Shown: positions 8,011 through 16,723, numbered from the stretch's first letter. The stretch is DNA of 64,000 nucleotides from Limnohabitans sp. 2KL-51 (GCF_003063645.1 NZ_NESJ01000005.1:186001-250000), one strand, 5' to 3'. Notes: generated by a model from the letters alone, not told the origin. Translations and numbers: made by a program.

Positions 8011-9744
8011 TCAGGCAACGTGAGCGGGAGCGGACTGTGTGGCTTTAACCTGATCGGCTATATGATTTGCTGCGATGTAGCCAAAGGTCAGACCTGGTCC
8101 CAAGGTGATGCCTGCCCCGGTGTACTCGCCGCCCATGATGCTGGCTGCATCATTGCCAGCGGCATAAAGTCCTTCAATCGGATTGCCATCGGTACGGATC
8201 ACTTGGCCGTTTTCATTTGTTTTCAGACCCATGAAGGAGCCAATGTCGCCAGGTACTAGCTTGATGGCATAGAAAGGTCCTGTCCTCAGTGGCTCCACAC
8301 AGGGGTTCGGGCTGTGCAGTGCATCGCCTTGATACCGGTTGTAGGCTTTGCTGCCACGACCAAATTCGGGATCCCGACCGAACTGAGCGTTCTCGTTGTA
8401 GCGGTTGATGGTTTCTTCTAGTGCGGAGGTACTCACACCAATTTTTTGTGCAAGTTCGGCTACCGTTCCCCCCTTTTTCAGATACCCGTTGCGCAGGTGT
8501 TCGCCCATAGGCATGGGGAACGGCTTAACAAATCCAAGTCCATAACGGCGAATGGCGCGGTGATCAGCCACTAGCCAGCAAAAACTGTCCTCCTTGCTGA
8601 CGGAAGACTCAACAATGGCTTGCACGACATCGTGGTATGAATTGGCTTCGTTAGTGCAGCGCTTGCCATCCTGATTGACCGCGATTACCCCGGGTTTAGC
8701 GCGATCGATGAAGTGCGGCATGATGCCCGTACTCCCGTCCTTGCGCGGCACCAGCGACATCGGAGTCCATGCTGCAGCATGCTGCAAGGTGTCATCAAAT
8801 ACGCCACCTACGGCCTCTGCCATGCGTGCCCCATCGCCGGTATTGGAATGCGGAGTTGGTGACCAATGCTGATGGCCTGAACGAACGTGGGGGTAGACCT
8901 TTTTTTTCCGCACCTCGTCATGTGGAATACCCCCGCTTGCCAGCACCACTCCCATCCTGGCATTGACCTTGACCCTTTGACCTTGTTGTTCTAAAACCGC
9001 TCCAGTTACTCGCTCCCCGTCGCGCAACAATTGCGTAACAGGAGAAGACAACAGCACCGGCACTGATAAATTCGCCGCCGACTTCGCCAATCGCGCAGCC
9101 AAGGCATTGCCATTGGTCAGCGTCATACCACGGCCGTAACGCAAGACCTCCAAAAAATGTTTGGTCAGGCGCTTTGTCACGTACCAGGCCGACTCTAAAG
9201 ATCGCGAGGCTCGCATGAAGTGGATGATGTCTTTCCCTGAACCGATCGTGAGGCCGAAGACTGTCAACTCTGGAAGCACAGGGCCAAGGTCTTTGAGCAG
9301 CGGCCCCATCTCGCGAGCGTCCATAGGGCGTGTCACAAATGAGCGACCACCTTGCGCAGCGCCTGGTGCCTCCGCATGGTAGTCAGGGAATGTCAGCGGC
9401 ATATCGAACTGCACCACCGTCTTGGATGTGAAAAATTCGACGCACTTGGGACCGTTTTCGATAAACGCGCGCACGCGCTTTTCATCAAAGTTGTCACCAG
9501 CCTGATCCTTGATGTAGGTCAGTGCCTGATCTGGGCGCTCGACATGGCCCAAGGCTTTGGCCATCTGGGTGTTCGGAATCCAGAGCCAGCCGCCAGAACG
9601 GGATGTCGTCCCCCCGTAGAAAGAGGCCTTTTCTGCCACAACGACTTTCAAACCACGGATGGCGCTCGTAACCGCAGCAGACATGCCTGCCACACCCGAC
9701 CCCACAACCAGAACATCGCAATCAAGCTGATTTTTTACCGACAT
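8011..9744 (-). CDS. FAD-dependent 3-ketosteroid dehydrogenase-like flavoprotein
   Basis: This 577-residue flavoenzyme belongs to the fumarate reductase/3-ketosteroid dehydrogenase superfamily (FAD_binding_2). The N-terminal dinucleotide fold DVLVVGSGVAGMSAA with downstream VVVAEK binds FAD. The stretch YGGTTSRSGGWLWIPN near residue 43 is the GG(T/S)(T/S)xxSGG signature of KstD-like proteins, and the C-terminus (YAAGNDAASIMGGEYTGAGITLGPGLTFGY) is the usual second FAD contact. KstD members remove hydrogen from C1-C2 of 3-ketosteroids, and relatives desaturate other cyclic ketones or acyl compounds. It is the first gene of the transporter operon and diverges from the IclR regulator. With no other steroid genes present, a smaller alicyclic ketone or acid is the more likely substrate. 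Confidence 0.8.
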   Translation of the reverse strand: MSVKNQLDCDVLVVGSGVAGMSAAVTSAIRGLKVVVAEKASFYGGTTSRSGGWLWIPNTQMAKALGHVERPDQALTYIKDQAGDNFDEKRVRAFIENGPKCVEFFTSKTVVQFDMPLTFPDYHAEAPGAAQGGRSFVTRPMDAREMGPLLKDLGPVLPELTVFGLTIGSGKDIIHFMRASRSLESAWYVTKRLTKHFLEVLRYGRGMTLTNGNALAARLAKSAANLSVPVLLSSPVTQLLRDGERVTGAVLEQQGQRVKVNARMGVVLASGGIPHDEVRKKKVYPHVRSGHQHWSPTPHSNTGDGARMAEAVGGVFDDTLQHAAAWTPMSLVPRKDGSTGIMPHFIDRAKPGVIAVNQDGKRCTNEANSYHDVVQAIVESSVSKEDSFCWLVADHRAIRRYGLGFVKPFPMPMGEHLRNGYLKKGGTVAELAQKIGVSTSALEETINRYNENAQFGRDPEFGRGSKAYNRYQGDALHSPNPCVEPLRTGPFYAIKLVPGDIGSFMGLKTNENGQVIRTDGNPIEGLYAAGNDAASIMGGEYTGAGITLGPGLTFGYIAANHIADQVKATQSAPAHVA

Positions 9745-9876
9745 TGAAATCTCTTTCTAAGGAATGGAAGATCAATTACTCATCGCATTAGCGCTAATTT
9801 AAACCTAGCAAGCTAAATGATGTTTAGGGATTTACCCTGTACTAGCGTGCTAGACATTGACTAATAATTGGTGCGT
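9745..9876. promoter_or_regulatory. Divergent promoter region with three related inverted repeats
   Basis: Between the flavoprotein operon and the IclR gene are three short inverted repeats built on TAGC/GCTA half sites: ATTAGCGCTAAT at 9787-9798 (perfect 12-bp palindrome), TAGCAAGCTA at 9806-9815 (2-base spacer) and CTAGCGTGCTAG at 9842-9853 (2-base spacer). The shared half site and close clustering make them good candidates for operators of the IclR protein encoded next door. The spacer difference (0 versus 2) is unusual for one regulator and leaves room for doubt. Confidence 0.5.
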
Positions 9877-10713
9877 ATGATTCCAGCCATGCCTAAAATC
9901 CATCCAATCAATTTAAAAAACGTTTCGGAGCCCACACCAGAACGCGAGCGGCGTGGTATTCAATCGATTGAGGTGGGAGGGGAAATCCTTAAGGTTCTCG
10001 CTTCAGAGCCAAGGCCCATGGCGTTAAAGGACTTGGTGAAAGCGGCCAACATGCCTTCAGGAAAAATTCATCCGTATTTGGTGAGTTTTGCGAAGATTGG
10101 CTTGGTAGCACAGGACCCTTTTACTGGGTATTACTTTTTAGGCCCCATGGCGATCCAGCTGGGGTTGATCAGTCTGCAAACAATGAACCCTGTGCGTGAG
10201 GCCACTCCGTTCGCAGAAGCCCTTGCCCAAGAGACCACTCACAGCGTCGCGATTGCGGTCTGGGGCAATCTGGGCCCGGTGATCGTGCGACTAATCGATG
10301 CAAGCTATCCCGTGCACACCAATATCCGAACCGGATCAGTGATGTCGCTCGTCAACACTGCCACTGGCCGTGTTTTCTCGGCTTTTCTGCCGCGTAAACT
10401 GATCGAAAAGATGATGTTGGAGGACCGGATTCGATTAGGGCCTGACATCGCTCATCCTCTTGAAGAAAAGGTCGTTGAAAGGATGATTGAAGAAGCCCGC
10501 ACCAGAAAACTCTCGCGAGGCGTCAACCACCCTACGCCAGGTGTCGCCTCTTTCTCTGCCCCTGTCTTTGACTATTCCGGCAACATCGTTTTGGCCATCA
10601 CGATCATGGGGCCCACTGGAACATTTGACACTGATTGGGATGGACGGGCGGCCAAGGCACTGCGGGTCTGTGCCGAGTCAATTTCAAAACGGCTGGGCCA
10701 TCACGCAACGTGA
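9877..10713 (+). CDS. IclR family transcriptional regulator
   Basis: This protein of about 278 residues has the IclR layout. An N-terminal winged helix-turn-helix runs over residues ~22-85 (GGEILKVLASEPRPMALKDLVKAANM), followed by the C-terminal effector-binding domain, including HSVAIAVWGNLGPVIVR and the closing ASFSAPVFDYSGNIVLAITIMG. The open frame also allows TTG 9868 and ATG 9889; I take ATG 9877, without a strong ribosome site for any of them. It is transcribed away from the KstD/SDR/Liv operon, which it most likely controls through the inverted repeats between them. IclR proteins usually bind a small catabolic acid. Confidence 0.85.
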   Translation: MIPAMPKIHPINLKNVSEPTPERERRGIQSIEVGGEILKVLASEPRPMALKDLVKAANMPSGKIHPYLVSFAKIGLVAQDPFTGYYFLGPMAIQLGLISLQTMNPVREATPFAEALAQETTHSVAIAVWGNLGPVIVRLIDASYPVHTNIRTGSVMSLVNTATGRVFSAFLPRKLIEKMMLEDRIRLGPDIAHPLEEKVVERMIEEARTRKLSRGVNHPTPGVASFSAPVFDYSGNIVLAITIMGPTGTFDTDWDGRAAKALRVCAESISKRLGHHAT

Positions 10714-11001
10714 TCATTAAGACAAGTGATGGTTGAAGTCCTCGCTAACGGGCAGGTAGCTATTGGCAACCTTGGCTAACAGGGCTTCCCATCTTTTTTC
10801 TTAGCCTTTATCGGTCATGAGAACTATAAAGATCGATGACTGCTACTGGCCGGTAGCTGGCAGCCAGCGCTTTTAGCCGATGTCTCCTAACGCTGCAAAT
10901 CAGTCGTTGGAGACCTAATAACCCAGGTCTATCTTGTCCGGAGCTAGCGCCAAAACCCGACTTGCCGGGCCATCAGGCCCAGCCCCTGGCGTCAAGCTGC
11001 T
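10714..11001. other. Intergenic gap without recognisable gene
   Basis: No frame with a start signal is seen in these 288 bases, and several stops interrupt each strand. The composition is lower in GC than the flanks. It may be decayed coding or mobile DNA but no family could be recognised. Confidence 0.4.
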
Positions 11002-11538
11002 TCAGTTGGTCAACTCGGTCTCGTGCATCCAGGCCGCGTGTTTGGGGGCGCGTTTGGTTTGCGCCCACTCGTTGAGCATCTCCCATTTGCACGCGTCGAG
11101 CTTGGCGTACATCTCGGGCGTGCCCACGTCGGCGGCCAGTTCCAGGCGGTGGCCGTTCGGGTCAAAGAAGTAGATGCTCTTGAAAATGGTGTGGTTGGTC
11201 GGGCCCAGCACCTCTACGCCGTTGGCTTGCAGGCGGGCCTTGGCGTCTTCCAGCGCTTGAAGGCTGTCAACTTGAAAAGCAATGTGTTGCACCCAAGCGG
11301 GGGTGTTTTCGTCACGGCCCATTTCGGGTGAGTTGGGCAGTTCAAAAAAGGCCAGCACGTTGCCGCCACCCGCGTCCAGGAACACATGCATGTAAGGATC
11401 AGGGGCCTTGGTGGAGGGCACCAAGTCTTCGGCGATGGCCAGCACGAAATCCATGTTCAGGTTTTTCACGTACCACTCGACAGTGGCTTTGGCGTCTTTG
11501 CAGCGGTAAGCGGCGTGGTGGATGCGGTTGATTTTCAT
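11002..11538 (-). CDS. VOC family (glyoxalase/extradiol-dioxygenase fold) protein
   Basis: This 178-residue protein has the vicinal oxygen chelate fold: MKINRIHHAAYRCKDAKATVEWY at the start, HIAFQVDSLQALEDAKARL in the middle and SIYFFDPNGHRLELA near residue 140. The histidines of the first and second module and the glutamate of RLEL fit the usual metal ligands. VOC proteins include glyoxalase I, ring-cleavage dioxygenases and isomerases. It is encoded about 50 bases after the DUF2783 gene, in the same direction as an aromatic-type FAD monooxygenase, so a role in processing the ring-hydroxylated product is likely. The exact reaction cannot be read. Confidence 0.8.
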   Translation of the reverse strand: MKINRIHHAAYRCKDAKATVEWYVKNLNMDFVLAIAEDLVPSTKAPDPYMHVFLDAGGGNVLAFFELPNSPEMGRDENTPAWVQHIAFQVDSLQALEDAKARLQANGVEVLGPTNHTIFKSIYFFDPNGHRLELAADVGTPEMYAKLDACKWEMLNEWAQTKRAPKHAAWMHETELTN

Positions 11539-11588
11539 GGCGGTCTCCGGTGTTCAGTGCGACTTGTCAGTGGGCTCAGTCGTTGGGC

Positions 11589-11831
11589 TCAGTCGGTTTG
11601 GCGGGCGGCTTGCAATGCCTCGCGCAGCACGCGCAAGTCGCCAATGTGGTTGGCCAGCAGCAAAATCAGGCGGGCGTTGAGTGCTTCGCTTTGTTCGTCG
11701 CTCAGGCCGTTGTGGGCGTCGATCAAGTTTTCGTAAAACTCGTCACCCGGTGAAAAGTCGCGAAAAAATCGGCGTCCGGCCTCGTGGAAGTGGGGCGCGG
11801 TGATTAGGGTTGTGGGTGTGTCGGTGGGCAT
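11589..11831 (-). CDS. DUF2783 small protein linked to FAD monooxygenase
   Basis: This 80-residue acidic, probably all-helical protein has the pattern FYENLIDAHNGLS then ALNARLILLLANHIGDLRVLREAL, which I recognise as the DUF2783 family. These small proteins are repeatedly encoded directly behind MhpA-like flavin monooxygenases in Proteobacteria, as here (18 bases behind it). The function is not established; a partner or stabilising subunit of the monooxygenase is a reasonable inference from the conserved pairing. Confidence 0.72.
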   Translation of the reverse strand: MPTDTPTTLITAPHFHEAGRRFFRDFSPGDEFYENLIDAHNGLSDEQSEALNARLILLLANHIGDLRVLREALQAARQTD

Positions 11832-11849
11832 GTCGGTTCTCTAAGGGCT

Positions 11850-13562
11850 TCAGGCAGGTGTGCCCACTTGACCCAAGGCGCGGGCCATGGCCGCTTGCAC
11901 CCGGTCGGTGTCCAGGGTGCGCCAGCGGGCGAGCACATGCTGGTCGGGGCGCAGCAAATAGGTGGTGCCGGGTTGCGCGTCATAGCGCTTGGCCACCAGG
12001 CCTTGGGTGTCGACGATGACGTTCATGCTGGGGATGTTCAAGGGGCTTGGGGCGACGATGAGCAGAGTTGGCTGGATGGGAGAAGCAATCGCGCGCAGGG
12101 GCGTGCTCCCACCATGCAAGGAGACATCTGCAAGTTGCGCCAGCACATCGGGCGAGAGCGGCGCATCCACAAACAACATGACCTGAAAACCCTTGCCCAC
12201 TTGGTTGAGCAACCAAGCATCTTGTCCGTTCACTTGGACGGGCGCATCGTCCATCGGCGCGCCAGGCACCATGTTGCCTTCAAACGCTTCGGCATCGGGC
12301 GTGTTGAGCATCGAATCGGTCAGGAAGGACGGCATGGACAGGCGGCCCGAGTTGACCAGCTTGCGCGCAAACGGGTGGTGCTTGGCCAGCGCCAGCACCT
12401 GGTTGCGAAAGGTCTTGCTGGTGCGGCTCTTGGGCGTGATGAAGTCGGTCGAGCGCGTCGAGTTCATGATGTTTTCGTCGGCGGCAAATTCGCGGTCCAT
12501 CGCGTAGGTGTCGAGCAATTTCTCACTAGCCTGGCCCTTGATGACCAAGCCCAGTTTCCACATCAAATCGTCTGCGTCCTGAAAACCCGAGTTGGCCCCG
12601 CGTGCGCCAAAGGGTGAGACCTGGTGAGCCGCGTCGCCTGCAAACAGCACGCGGCCGTGACGGAAGTCGGTCATGCGGCGGCACTGGAAGGTGTAGATGC
12701 TGACCCACTCCAGCTCAAACGGGCGCTCGTCGCCCAGCATGGCCTTCAGGCGCGGGATGACTTTTTCGGGCTTCTTTTCCTCTTCGGGGTCGGCGTCCCA
12801 GCCCAGCTGAAAATCGATGCGCCAGACGTTGTTGCTTTGCTTGTGCAGCAGCACGCTTTGGTTGGGGTGAAAGGGCGGGTCGAACCAGAACCAGCGCTCG
12901 GCCGGGTAGTCGGCTTTCATGATCACGTCGGCGATCAAAAAGCGGTCCTGGAACACGCGGCCTTCGATGTCCAGCCCCAAATGGCGGCGGATCGGGCTGC
13001 GTGCGCCGTCGGCCACCACCAGCCAGTCGGCTTCAATGTCAAACGTGCCTTCGGGCGTTTCCACCGTCAGCGTGGCGTGTGCGTCGTGGCCTTCATCGTG
13101 GCGGGTGACGGCAGTGACTTTGTGCTGCCAGCGAATGTCCGCGCCCAGCTCCAACGCTCGGGCAATCAGCATTTCCTCAACATGGTATTGCTGCAGATTG
13201 ATCATGCCGGGGCGCTTGTGGCCCGCGTCGGGCACCAGGTTGAACTGGTAGACCTCGTCTTCTTCCAAAAAAGTGCGGCCAATGTTCCAGCTCACGCCCA
13301 AGCCACAAGCCTCGTCGGCAATGCCCAAACGGTCCAGAATTTCGAGCGAGCGCTTGGCGTAGCACACCGCCCGCGAGCCGACCGACACGGTCTTGTCGTC
13401 GTCCAGCACCAGCACCTCAAGCCCCTGCAAGCGGGCATCAATGGCCGCGGCCAAGCCCACAGGCCCTGCGCCAATGACGATCAACGGCTTGCGCTGCGGC
13501 GGCGTGGACATCAAGTCGGCTGGTGACTTGTACGGATAAATCGGGTTGACGTAAGCACCCAT
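11850..13562 (-). CDS. FAD-dependent aromatic monooxygenase, MhpA-like
   Basis: This 570-residue protein is a single-component flavin monooxygenase of the PHBH/MhpA class, which uses NAD(P)H and O2 to hydroxylate a phenolic ring in the cytoplasm. The FAD fold VIGAGPVGLAAAIDA is near residue 28, DWLVVADGARSPIRRHLGL near 186 is the DG motif, and LFAGDAAHQVSPFGARGANSGFQDA near 300 is the GD FAD-binding motif. The C-terminal ~150 residues form a thioredoxin-like extension as in MhpA. The start at 13562 (MGAYVNPIYPYKSP) fits the family. It heads an operon with DUF2783 and VOC genes and faces a FadR-type regulator. The ring substrate is unknown. Confidence 0.85.
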   Translation of the reverse strand: MGAYVNPIYPYKSPADLMSTPPQRKPLIVIGAGPVGLAAAIDARLQGLEVLVLDDDKTVSVGSRAVCYAKRSLEILDRLGIADEACGLGVSWNIGRTFLEEDEVYQFNLVPDAGHKRPGMINLQQYHVEEMLIARALELGADIRWQHKVTAVTRHDEGHDAHATLTVETPEGTFDIEADWLVVADGARSPIRRHLGLDIEGRVFQDRFLIADVIMKADYPAERWFWFDPPFHPNQSVLLHKQSNNVWRIDFQLGWDADPEEEKKPEKVIPRLKAMLGDERPFELEWVSIYTFQCRRMTDFRHGRVLFAGDAAHQVSPFGARGANSGFQDADDLMWKLGLVIKGQASEKLLDTYAMDREFAADENIMNSTRSTDFITPKSRTSKTFRNQVLALAKHHPFARKLVNSGRLSMPSFLTDSMLNTPDAEAFEGNMVPGAPMDDAPVQVNGQDAWLLNQVGKGFQVMLFVDAPLSPDVLAQLADVSLHGGSTPLRAIASPIQPTLLIVAPSPLNIPSMNVIVDTQGLVAKRYDAQPGTTYLLRPDQHVLARWRTLDTDRVQAAMARALGQVGTPA

Positions 13563-13618
13563 GTGCGAGCTCCAGAATGGTCAAAAAGCACCCTGCGGTG
13601 CCCAGGCCGTAATTTACC

Positions 13619-13632
13619 ATTGATAAATCAAT
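13619..13632. promoter_or_regulatory. Perfect inverted repeat, candidate operator of the GntR regulator
   Basis: ATTGAT-AA-ATCAAT is a 14-bp perfect inverted repeat in the otherwise GC-rich divergent region. It is overlapped by two direct copies of AATTTACC. It lies 57 bases upstream of the FAD monooxygenase start and about 155 upstream of the GntR gene. FadR-type regulators bind short palindromes near start sites, so this is a plausible operator. Confidence 0.4.
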
Positions 13633-13785
13633 TTACCTAAACGTAATTCTAAGGGGTTCAGCGTTGAGGGTTAAGCGTGATGGGTTGAACGCAACACCCA
13701 GCCCCCAACGCCCAACGACACCTGTTTGACAGCACCCCGTTGCTCAGCCCGTTATGCTTAGATTTGTTTTTTGTATGACAACTCC

Positions 13786-14559
13786 ATGAGCCAGCACTTC
13801 ACCCCCGTCTCCAGCGGTGCCCGTTTGTCCGATCAGGTGGCGGAGCAATTGAGCGCCGAGATCAAGCAAGGTCGTTTGGCGCCGGGCGACAAACTGCCCA
13901 CCGAGGCGCGCTTGGTTGAGCAATTCGCCGTCAGCCGCACCGTCGTGCGCGAGGCGGTGTCGCGCCTCAAATCTCTGGGTCTGGTGGACTCGCGCCAGGG
14001 CAGCGGGGTGTTTGTCAGGCAGCAACTGCCCTTTGCGCCGCTGCAGTTCGAAGCCCGGCAAGCCGCTTCGCAAGAGGCCGTGATTCAGATGGTGGAGGTA
14101 CGCCGCGCTTTGGAGGCCGAGGTGGCGGCGTTGGCGGCCGAGCGGCGCAGTGCCAGCGACCTGCTGGCCATCGAACAAGCGGTCAAGGCGCTGGAACAGG
14201 CTGTCCAGTCGGGTGGCGATGGTGTGGCCGAAGATGTGCATTTCCACCGGGCGATTGCCGAGGCCACACACAATCCTTTTCTGATCCAGACATTGGGCTA
14301 CCTCAGCCAGTTCCTGCACGGGGCCACTCAGGTCACGCGGGCCAACGAGGCCCGGCGTGGCGACTTTACAGCCGCCGTGCGCAGCGAGCACCAGGCCATC
14401 TTGCAGGCCGTGCAGGCCGGTGATTCTGTGCAGGCCCGGCAAGCCGCTGCCGCGCACATGGGCAACGCCATCGACCGCATCCGCAAAGCCGACCCGGCCT
14501 TTTGGGTGCAAGAAGGCGAGCGGCTGGCGCAGCCCTTGGTCAAAGGGCTGCAGGGCTGA
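13786..14559 (+). CDS. GntR family regulator, FadR subfamily
   Basis: This protein of about 257 residues has an N-terminal winged helix (LSDQVAEQLSAEIKQGRLAPGDKLPTE, then VSRTVVREAVSRLKSLGLV) and a C-terminal FCD ligand-binding domain with the expected histidines (DVHFHRAIAEATHNP, then HQAIL and AHMGNAI). The open frame begins at TTG 13771, but ATG 13786 (MSQHFTPVSSG) gives the usual family start. FCD histidines normally bind a metal and a carboxylate effector. The gene is divergent from the FAD monooxygenase operon and convergent with the Bug receptor gene, which it nearly touches (one base between stops). It probably regulates one or both. Confidence 0.85.
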   Translation: MSQHFTPVSSGARLSDQVAEQLSAEIKQGRLAPGDKLPTEARLVEQFAVSRTVVREAVSRLKSLGLVDSRQGSGVFVRQQLPFAPLQFEARQAASQEAVIQMVEVRRALEAEVAALAAERRSASDLLAIEQAVKALEQAVQSGGDGVAEDVHFHRAIAEATHNPFLIQTLGYLSQFLHGATQVTRANEARRGDFTAAVRSEHQAILQAVQAGDSVQARQAAAAHMGNAIDRIRKADPAFWVQEGERLAQPLVKGLQG

Positions 14560-14560
14560 A

Positions 14561-15580
14561 TCACTCGGCCTTGATGCCCGCCGCTTTGACCACCGCCGCG
14601 TAGCGCGACAGGTCACGCGCCATGTCGCGGCCAAAGCGCTCAGGGCCGCCAGGGCTGGCGGTGATGCCCAGGGTGTTCAGGCGCTCGCGCACAGCCGGGT
14701 CGTTCAGCACCGCGTTCAGTTCGGTGTTGAGCTTGTCCACAATCGCTTGGGGCGTTTTGGCTGGGGCCAACAGGCCCACCCAGGAGTTGATGTCGAAATC
14801 GGCCACGCCCGATTCGATGAAGGTGGGCACATCGGGCAGGGACGGGGCGCGCTGCGCGCTGGACACCGCCACCGCATGCAACTTGCCTGATTTGACGTGT
14901 GAAATGGCACCCGCCACGGCGGTGTAAACCAGCGGGATGTTGCCGCCCAGCAAGTCGATCATGGCCTGACCGCCGCCTTTGTAGGGGATGTGCGTCAGGT
15001 TGGCGCCGGTGCGCTGCTTGAGCAATTCGCCGGCGATGTGCGGCGTGCCGCCCGTGCCCGAAGAGCCATACGACAAGCCGCCCGGCTGGGTTTTGGACAA
15101 GGCGATCACTTGTTGCAGTGACTTGGCGGGCACGCCTGGGTGCGACACCAAAATCAAAATTGCGTCGCCGATCTTGCCGATCGGGGCAAAGTCTTTGACG
15201 GTGTCAAAACCCACTTTGGGCGCCGAATGCGGGTAGATCACCAAGGTCCCGTCAAAGCCCAGCAGCAGGGTGTAGCCGTCGGGCGCGGCCGCGGCCACCA
15301 TTTGCGTGCCGATGCTGCCGGATGCGCCGGGCTTGTTGTCCACGATCACCTGTTGGCCCAAGCGCTTGGACAACTGCTCGGCGATCAGACGGCCGCTGGT
15401 GTCGGTCACCCCACCGGTCGCAAAGGGCACGACCAGGCGAATGGGTTTGGCGGGGTAGGCAGCTTGCGCAGCAGCGGTGCTGGCGCTCAGGGCCAAGCCG
15501 CCGCACACACTGGCGGCCAGTCCAGTGGCCAGCAGGGTTTGCAGCCAGTGGCGGCGGGGGGATGATTTCAATGAGGTCAT
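14561..15580 (-). CDS. Bug family tripartite tricarboxylate receptor (periplasmic)
   Basis: This is a solute-binding protein of about 339 residues with a long signal peptide (basic MTSLKSSPRRHWLQ, hydrophobic core, ASTAAAQA) and the Bug hallmarks YPAKPIRLVVPFATGGVTD, the loop DNKPGASGSIGTQMVA and GYTLLLG. The ATG at 15580 has GGAGAC seven bases upstream; the longer frame to 15613 adds an unlikely leader. Bug proteins bind carboxylates, amides or similar small acids. No TctA/TctB membrane genes lie in the window, so it either works with distant permeases or is a sensor-type orphan. Neighbouring regulator and lyase genes suggest a local catabolic link. Confidence 0.9.
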   Translation of the reverse strand: MTSLKSSPRRHWLQTLLATGLAASVCGGLALSASTAAAQAAYPAKPIRLVVPFATGGVTDTSGRLIAEQLSKRLGQQVIVDNKPGASGSIGTQMVAAAAPDGYTLLLGFDGTLVIYPHSAPKVGFDTVKDFAPIGKIGDAILILVSHPGVPAKSLQQVIALSKTQPGGLSYGSSGTGGTPHIAGELLKQRTGANLTHIPYKGGGQAMIDLLGGNIPLVYTAVAGAISHVKSGKLHAVAVSSAQRAPSLPDVPTFIESGVADFDINSWVGLLAPAKTPQAIVDKLNTELNAVLNDPAVRERLNTLGITASPGGPERFGRDMARDLSRYAAVVKAAGIKAE

Positions 15581-15670
15581 ATTTGTCTCCTTGGGGTTTG
15601 ATGGATCTGGCACGCTGAAGTTTCAAATTTTTTGCACCGTCAAGTGCAACTCGGTGGCTATGGACCCGCT

Positions 15671-15766
15671 CCCCGTAGGAGCCCACCCCGTGGGCGATGG
15701 CTTGGTGGGCGATGCTGATCAGGGCGTGTCCCACGCCCATCACCCACGGGGTAGGCTCCTACGGGG
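15671..15766. repeat. REP-like inverted-repeat element, copy A
   Basis: The left arm begins CCCCGTAGGAGCCCACCCCG at 15671, and the right arm (about 15737-15766) is its near-perfect reverse complement ending GGCTCCTACGGGGG. An internal GGGCGTGTCCCACGCCC forms a second small hairpin. Related copies are at 46719 and 61434. It lies between the Bug gene and the isocitrate-lyase-family gene and may also act as a transcript-end stabiliser. Confidence 0.8.
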
Positions 15767-15781
15767 GCACATCAATAAAAA

Positions 15782-16654
15782 TCAATTGGTTTCAGCGTAG
15801 CGCTTTTCAAAAGCCCACACGTCTTCAAAACCCATGAGCTTGGTCAGGTCGGCGAAGTCGTACAAAGGCGTGTCGCCCTTGGCCGACGAGCCCGTGTCCT
15901 TGAACTGTTGGTACACCTGCGTCATGGCCTGCACGCCCGCCAGCAAGGCGGTGACCGGGAAGATGGCGATCTTGTAGCCCAGCGCCTCCAGCTCGGGGCG
16001 GGTCAGCACCGGGGTGCGGCCTTTCTCGACCATGTTGGCCACCAGCGGCAGGTCAAAGCTTTGGCCAATGCGGCGCATTTCTTCTTCGGTCTCGGGCGAC
16101 TCGACAAACAAAATGTCCGCCCCAGCCTTGGCATAGGCCTCAGCCCGGCGCAGCGCTTCATCCAGGCCCAGCGTGGTGCGGGCATCGGTGCGGGCGATGA
16201 TCAAGAAGTCTTTGGACGCGCGCGAATCGACGGCCACCTGGATTTTGCGCACCATGTCGGCCGTGGGGATGACGCGCCGGCCCGGGGTGTGGCCGCATTT
16301 TTTGGGGAACTCTTGGTCTTCAAGCTGGATGGCGCAAGCGCCTGCGGCTTCGTAACCCCGAATGGTGTGGCGCATGTTGAGCAAGCCACCGTAGCCCGTA
16401 TCGGCATCGGCAATCAGCGGCGTGCGGGCCATGCCCGCCATGGCGGTGACGCGGCCGACCATGTCGCTGTAAGTGGCCAGACCCGCATCGGGCAGACCCA
16501 TGTGCGAGGCCACGGTGCCGTAGCCGGTCATGTACAGCGCATCAAAGCCAAAGCTGTCGGCCAGGCGCAGCGACACCATGTCAAATACACCGGGCGCGAC
16601 CACCAGACCCGGTTGGTTCAAACGCTCACGCAGGACAGAGATTTTTGAGTTCAT
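15782..16654 (-). CDS. Isocitrate lyase/PEP mutase family enzyme
   Basis: This 290-residue TIM-barrel enzyme of the PEP mutase/isocitrate lyase superfamily shows the metal-site segment PLIADADTGYGG (about 79-90), the active-site loop QEFPKKCGHTPGR (about 112-124, KKCGH as in lyases) and IIARTDAR near 152. The KKCGH cysteine suggests C-C lyase or decarboxylase chemistry (2-methylisocitrate lyase, oxaloacetate decarboxylase, dimethylmalate lyase) rather than phosphonate chemistry. It diverges from an SDR gene with only 69 bases between starts. The precise substrate is open; an acid delivered by the nearby Bug-type system is a reasonable guess. Confidence 0.85.
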   Translation of the reverse strand: MNSKISVLRERLNQPGLVVAPGVFDMVSLRLADSFGFDALYMTGYGTVASHMGLPDAGLATYSDMVGRVTAMAGMARTPLIADADTGYGGLLNMRHTIRGYEAAGACAIQLEDQEFPKKCGHTPGRRVIPTADMVRKIQVAVDSRASKDFLIIARTDARTTLGLDEALRRAEAYAKAGADILFVESPETEEEMRRIGQSFDLPLVANMVEKGRTPVLTRPELEALGYKIAIFPVTALLAGVQAMTQVYQQFKDTGSSAKGDTPLYDFADLTKLMGFEDVWAFEKRYAETN

Positions 16655-16723
16655 GGGGCAAAGGAAAAAGAAGGGTGTTTAAATCACGTAATTCAATTTC
16701 TTATTTCATCAGAAGAGTACCCC

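Noticed and set aside
8011..9744. Complete steroid degradation locus
   Set aside because: Only one KstD-like gene is present, with no kshA/B, hsa or other steroid ring genes in the window.
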